From the NCBI GenBank assembly GCA_003561665.1, contig PWVY01000263.1:1-9397 (forward strand): a DNA stretch of 9,397 nucleotides, given 5' to 3'. Both the position numbers and the translations under genes were made by a program. The stretch is from Thermoplasmata archaeon. Its GTDB lineage: Archaea; Thermoplasmatota; SW-10-69-26. The notes beneath the pieces were generated by a model that was not told where the DNA came from, did no database searches, and saw only the letters and a program-made list of their open reading frames with translations. Positions 6,867-9,397 of this stretch are shown piece by piece (position 1 is the stretch's first letter; each line of letters starts with the position of its first letter).

Positions 6867-7319
6867 ATGCCAACCCCCAACATCGGGGACCAAGCCCCAC
6901 CCTTCACGCTCCCCAACCACGAAGGCGACCCCGTCCACCTTAGCGACTTCGAAGGCGACCCCCTCGTCCTCTTCTTCTACCCCGGCGACTTCACCCTCTT
7001 CTGCACCCGCGAAGCTTGCCACTTCAGAGACGCCTTCAGCGATTTGAAAGACCTCAACGCGCATGTCGTAGGCGTCAGCCAAGACCCACCCGAAACCCAC
7101 GCCAAGTTCCGCGCCAAGCACGATCTCCCCTTCCCCCTCCTCAGTGACCAGGACGAATCCGTCGCCGAAGCCTATGGCGTGAACGGGCTTCTTCGAACCC
7201 AACGCGTCACGTTCATCATCGGGCCCCACGGGACGATCGAAGAACGCATCAATAGTCTCCTCCCGGGAACCCACGTCAAGGACGCGCTCGAACACCTCCA
7301 AGAAAACCTTCAAACCTAA
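6867..7319 (+). CDS. Peroxiredoxin, BCP/PrxQ type (atypical 2-Cys)
   Basis: A 150-residue peroxiredoxin that reduces peroxides. The active site FYPGDFTLFCTREACHF gives PxxxTxxC with P39, T43 and peroxidatic C46, and a second cysteine C51 five residues later. That spacing is the hallmark of PrxQ/BCP enzymes that form an intramolecular disulfide within one helix. R113 in TQRVTFIIG matches the conserved active-site arginine. Length is full for the family. Recycling normally needs thioredoxin, and a thioredoxin-fold gene follows 30 bp downstream, although that protein lacks the second active-site cysteine. There is no Shine-Dalgarno sequence, and the TATA-like element sits where a leaderless transcript would be expected. 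It differs from the single-cysteine peroxiredoxin at 788-1288, so the window carries two mechanistically distinct enzymes. Confidence 0.93.
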   Translation: MPTPNIGDQAPPFTLPNHEGDPVHLSDFEGDPLVLFFYPGDFTLFCTREACHFRDAFSDLKDLNAHVVGVSQDPPETHAKFRAKHDLPFPLLSDQDESVAEAYGVNGLLRTQRVTFIIGPHGTIEERINSLLPGTHVKDALEHLQENLQT

Positions 7320-7321
7320 AG
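7312..7321 (+). promoter_or_regulatory. Possible TATA-like element before the thioredoxin-fold gene
   Basis: AAACCTAAAG at the end of the peroxiredoxin gene is centred about 33 bp before the ATG at 7350, compatible with a very short leader. The thioredoxin-fold gene has no clear Shine-Dalgarno sequence, so a separate start is possible. The match is weak, and readthrough from the peroxiredoxin gene is equally plausible. Confidence 0.2.
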
Positions 7322-7349
7322 CACCCTCAAAGCCCCCTGGCCTCCAGCG

Positions 7350-7694
7350 ATGCGAACGCTTGATCCCAACCTCCCGAACCTTGACGCTCGAACCCTCCAA
7401 CAAGCCCTCCAGGAGGACCGAACCCTTCTCGCGGCCTTCTATGCGAACTGGTGCGGGTTCAGCCACGCCTTCCTCCCAACTCTTGAGCATCGAGCCAACG
7501 ACCTTCCCGTACCGGTCGTCACCATCGACATCTCAAGCTCCCAAGACCCGCTCTGGTCCAAGCACAAGATACGAACCGTCCCCACCCTCATCCTCTTCCG
7601 TGACGGGGAAGAGACGCATCGCGTCAACGGGCGCCCCGGGCAAGGGCTTAAAGGCGATGACATCGACACGCTGATTGAACACGTCCCCCCGTGA
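7350..7694 (+). CDS. Thioredoxin-fold protein with monothiol CGFS active site
   Basis: A 114-residue single-domain thioredoxin. The active-site segment is AFYANWCGFSHAFLPTLE, where the usual WCxxC is WCGFS: C35 is present and the resolving position is S38. C35 is the only cysteine. The cis-proline motif is present as VPTLILF (P78), followed by the usual strand and DGEETHRVNGRPG turn, so the fold looks intact. A protein of this kind cannot carry out classical dithiol disulfide reduction, but could form or resolve mixed disulfides, act as a chaperone or redox sensor, or handle low-molecular-weight thiols. CGFS is also the active-site motif of monothiol glutaredoxins, but the tryptophan and VPT context are thioredoxin-like, so the resemblance is probably convergent. 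It lies 30 bp after the PrxQ-type gene, suggesting a functional link, and 4 bp before the nuclease gene start. Confidence 0.85.
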   Translation: MRTLDPNLPNLDARTLQQALQEDRTLLAAFYANWCGFSHAFLPTLEHRANDLPVPVVTIDISSSQDPLWSKHKIRTVPTLILFRDGEETHRVNGRPGQGLKGDDIDTLIEHVPP

Positions 7695-7698
7695 TGCC

Positions 7699-8505
7699 AT
7701 GCTCCGACGATCCTTCGTTCTCCTAAGCGGCATCGGCCCCAAAACCGAGAAGCGACTCTGGGAGAACGGGATCACAACCTGGGATGCGTTCCAAGAAAGC
7801 GCCCCCAAGAGGATGCCCGGACGCGTCAAACGACGCTACGACGCGCACGCTCGCCAGCTTACCAAAGCCGAGGAACACCTCACCAACGGATACACCACGC
7901 CTTTCTCACGATGGCTTCCCCGCGGGGAAACCTGGAGGATGCTTGAGGAGATCCAAGACGACGTTCTCTACCTCGACATCGAAACCACAGGCCTCTCCTA
8001 CCCTCAAGGCCGAACCACTGTCGTCGGGTACCACCATCCCCGTCAAGGCACACAATTGCTCGTCCGAGGTCAAGACCTCACACATCAAGCCATCCAAGAC
8101 GCGTTCGATCAAGCCGGCGCGATCGTCACCTTCAACGGGAAACGGTTCGATGTTCCCTTCCTGGAGCGAGAGTTCAACGTCAGCCTGGATGTGCCCCACA
8201 TCGATTTGATGTACGGGTTCAGGAAACTTGGCATCCACGGAGGTCTCAAGAAAATCGAGAAAAGGCTCGGGCTTGCCCGAGGGGACGACATCGATGGCTT
8301 GGGAGGGTACGAAGCTGTCAAACTCTGGCGATCGTGGGAGCGAGGCAATCGGGACGCCTTGGACCGTTTGCTTGCGTACAACAGGGCGGATGTCGAGAAC
8401 ATGATCCCCCTCGCGGAGGAAGCCTACCAACGGCTTCGAGCGTCCACGATGGGCTCCATCGAGGATGAAACCAACGCCGAGCAGGCCCGCCTGACCGACG
8501 CTTAA
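7699..8505 (+). CDS. HhH plus RNase H-like (YprB-type) nuclease
   Basis: A 268-residue protein. Residues about 8-33 (LLSGIGPKTEKRLWENGI) form a helix-hairpin-helix-like motif, usually a non-specific DNA contact. From about 88 the protein is an RNase H-like exonuclease domain of the YprB/DEDD group: motif I YLDIETTGL with D93 and E95, motif II FNGKRFDVPFLE with D151, a conserved HIDLM (D169), and motif III AYNRADVENM with Y227 and D231. All acidic metal ligands are present, so it should be active on DNA or RNA 3' ends; the substrate is unknown. I chose the ATG at 7699, 4 bp after the thioredoxin-fold stop, because GTGAT (7691-7695) can pair with the 16S 3' end. A TTG at 7675 would add 8 residues and overlap the upstream gene. 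Cotranscription is likely. + strand skew changes from C-rich to G-rich within this gene. Confidence 0.85.
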   Translation: MLRRSFVLLSGIGPKTEKRLWENGITTWDAFQESAPKRMPGRVKRRYDAHARQLTKAEEHLTNGYTTPFSRWLPRGETWRMLEEIQDDVLYLDIETTGLSYPQGRTTVVGYHHPRQGTQLLVRGQDLTHQAIQDAFDQAGAIVTFNGKRFDVPFLEREFNVSLDVPHIDLMYGFRKLGIHGGLKKIEKRLGLARGDDIDGLGGYEAVKLWRSWERGNRDALDRLLAYNRADVENMIPLAEEAYQRLRASTMGSIEDETNAEQARLTDA

Positions 8506-8533
8506 CCCTGCGCCGGTACTTTTGGCGTCCTGT

Positions 8534-8553
8534 CCCCCTCTCCTTCAAGGGGG
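8534..8553 (+). repeat. C-run/G-run hairpin between the two nuclease genes
   Basis: CCCCCT (8534-8539) and AGGGGG (8548-8553) form a perfect 6-bp, GC-rich stem with an 8-nt loop in the 49-bp gap. It directly abuts the preferred GTG start at 8555. It could act as a terminator for the upstream gene, preceded by TTTT at 8520-8523, or hinder or tune translation of the downstream gene. Neither is shown. Confidence 0.35.
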
Positions 8554-8554
8554 G

Positions 8555-9082
8555 GTGCACGCGTTCGGTTGTTCCGTGACGGATTGGCCTCGTGAGGAGG
8601 AGGATCTTCGAGCCCCGGTTCGAGCTTGGCTTGAACGCCAGGGGTACACCGTGAAGGATGAGGTGTGGATCAACGGGCGGATCGCGGACTTGTTCGCGTA
8701 CCAGGGGGGCGATGAGCCTGTCGCGGTTGAACTCAAATTGACGGATTGGAAGACCGCGGTCCGCCAAGCGGAGTCCTACCAGCTTGGGGCCTTGTACACG
8801 TACATCGCGTTGCCCATCCTACACGTGCCGAAGATCCTCCGCCAGGCTCGCACGCTTCGCTCTCGCAACGTGGGCTTGCTGGGGGTGGCTCCCGGGGTTG
8901 GCGGGGGCTTTCGTCGTGCCAGCGAGGGGGAGCCCTCGAAGACGGTTGGGGACCCGGATGTGCGTGAGTTGGTGGAGCCGGCTCCGTCGGAACGGTTCTT
9001 GCCGTTCTTGGCATCGAAGATCGTCAACGATGAAGAGCGACCGAAGCGGCGGCCTACGCGCATGCCTCGTGGCTGGTGGTAG
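8555..9082 (+). CDS. Predicted PD-(D/E)XK-fold nuclease
   Basis: About 175 residues from the GTG at 8555. The N-terminal EEEDLRAPVRAWLERQGY helix is followed by the restriction-endonuclease-like core: GRIADLFAY with D45, then VAVELKLTDW with E59 and K61, giving the D-(E)XK metal and catalytic triad. The following helix, WKTAVRQAESYQLGALY, has Q71 and Y75, as in many Holliday-junction or Mrr-like relatives. The C-terminal half holds Gly- and Arg-rich low-complexity segments and ends RPTRMPRGWW. I do not recognise a specific family; candidates are repair, recombination or orphan defence nucleases, and no methylase or helicase is in view. Alternative starts are TTG 8522 and GTG 8576, and none has a convincing Shine-Dalgarno site. 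Codons are G/T-ended, unlike the condensin genes. The stop lies 4 bp from the convergent gene's stop. Confidence 0.7.
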   Translation: MHAFGCSVTDWPREEEDLRAPVRAWLERQGYTVKDEVWINGRIADLFAYQGGDEPVAVELKLTDWKTAVRQAESYQLGALYTYIALPILHVPKILRQARTLRSRNVGLLGVAPGVGGGFRRASEGEPSKTVGDPDVRELVEPAPSERFLPFLASKIVNDEERPKRRPTRMPRGWW

Positions 9083-9086
9083 ACGC

Positions 9087-9397
9087 TTAGTTGGGGGTGA
9101 GTTGCGTGTTCTCGATGGCGTACACGCCGGTGTGGAGGTCTGCTGCGAACGTGACGTGGCCGTGTCCGACGGCGTCCATGACGAGGGGTATGCCGGCCAT
9201 GTTCCAAGCGAGGCAGCAGTCGTCGTTGGGGATGTACCCGGTGTCTTCATTGGGGAGGTAGGCGGCGATGATGTGGGGGTTTTCTTGTCGTTCTTGCGTG
9301 CTGATGTCGAGCGTCCAGGTGCCTGCGTGGTAGTGGGAGATGTGCAGGTGGCCGTTGTCGATGCGGTAGAAGTGGAGGCTGTAAAGGAGGTTTTGGC
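9087..9397 (-). CDS. Partial unknown protein, His-rich, C-terminal 102 residues
   Basis: The minus strand is open from the right edge to a TAA at 9087-9089, with no in-frame stop across 102 complete codons; the start lies outside the window. The visible part contains LLYSLHFYRIDNGHLHISHY, WTLDISTQE, AAYLPNED, a CCLAW segment and GHGHVTFAADLHTGVYAIE, ending NTQLTPN. It is rich in histidine (about ten) and aromatic residues and alternates short hydrophobic strands, suggesting a compact beta-rich domain. I do not recognise the family. C-ended codons on this strand, as in the condensin genes, and the tight tail-to-tail spacing with the nuclease support true coding. The histidines could bind metal, but no standard motif is evident. 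Confidence 0.6.
   Translation of the reverse strand, partial: QNLLYSLHFYRIDNGHLHISHYHAGTWTLDISTQERQENPHIIAAYLPNEDTGYIPNDDCCLAWNMAGIPLVMDAVGHGHVTFAADLHTGVYAIENTQLTPN

Noticed and set aside
8776..9250. Two overlapping 143-codon ORFs on the minus strand opposite the PD-(D/E)XK gene
   Set aside because: Their translations are Arg/Pro/Thr/Ser-rich without domain features, and they conflict with the nuclease gene and with the better-supported minus-strand frame ending at 9087.

Overview
The window looks like a high-GC archaeal chromosome, most likely euryarchaeal in the broad sense. The reasons are a complete archaeal-type SMC–ScpA–ScpB operon, TATA/BRE-like promoter elements, a mix of Shine-Dalgarno-led and apparently leaderless starts, and a strong preference for C-ended codons in most genes. 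I cannot place it to a genus. I see no mobile element, CRISPR array, tRNA or rRNA.

Left edge (1-1288): the C-terminal end of a Cys/His-rich protein on + is followed, with no intergenic base, by a convergent SRPBCC-fold gene on -. That gene shares a divergent promoter region with a single-cysteine (AhpE-like) peroxiredoxin on +.

Centre (1289-6795): after a hairpin and a promoter with a leader of about 80 nt come smc, scpA and scpB. Start and stop codons overlap at both junctions, so the three genes are almost certainly cotranscribed and translationally coupled. Together they encode an entire prokaryotic condensin: the ATPase with its hinge, the kleisin and the dimeric winged-helix accessory protein. 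ScpA is unusually long because of an N-terminal extension and an acidic charged linker.

Right of centre (6796-8505): a PrxQ/BCP-type two-cysteine peroxiredoxin has a promoter whose TATA-like element sits between the arms of a perfect inverted repeat. Next come a thioredoxin-fold protein whose active site is CGFS instead of CxxC, and a helix-hairpin-helix plus RNase H-like (YprB-type) nuclease starting four bases after the thioredoxin stop.

Right edge (8506-9397): a small predicted PD-(D/E)XK nuclease lies on +, facing an unrecognised partial gene on - that runs off the window.

The most notable large-scale pattern is strand composition. The + strand is C-rich from the left edge to about 8.1 kb, whichever way the genes point, then becomes G-rich to the right edge. 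This may mark a replication-related boundary or a junction. I found no fully novel multi-gene system. The best leads are the peroxiredoxin–CGFS-thioredoxin pair with its possible operator, the skew switch, and the nuclease and unknown gene at the right edge.
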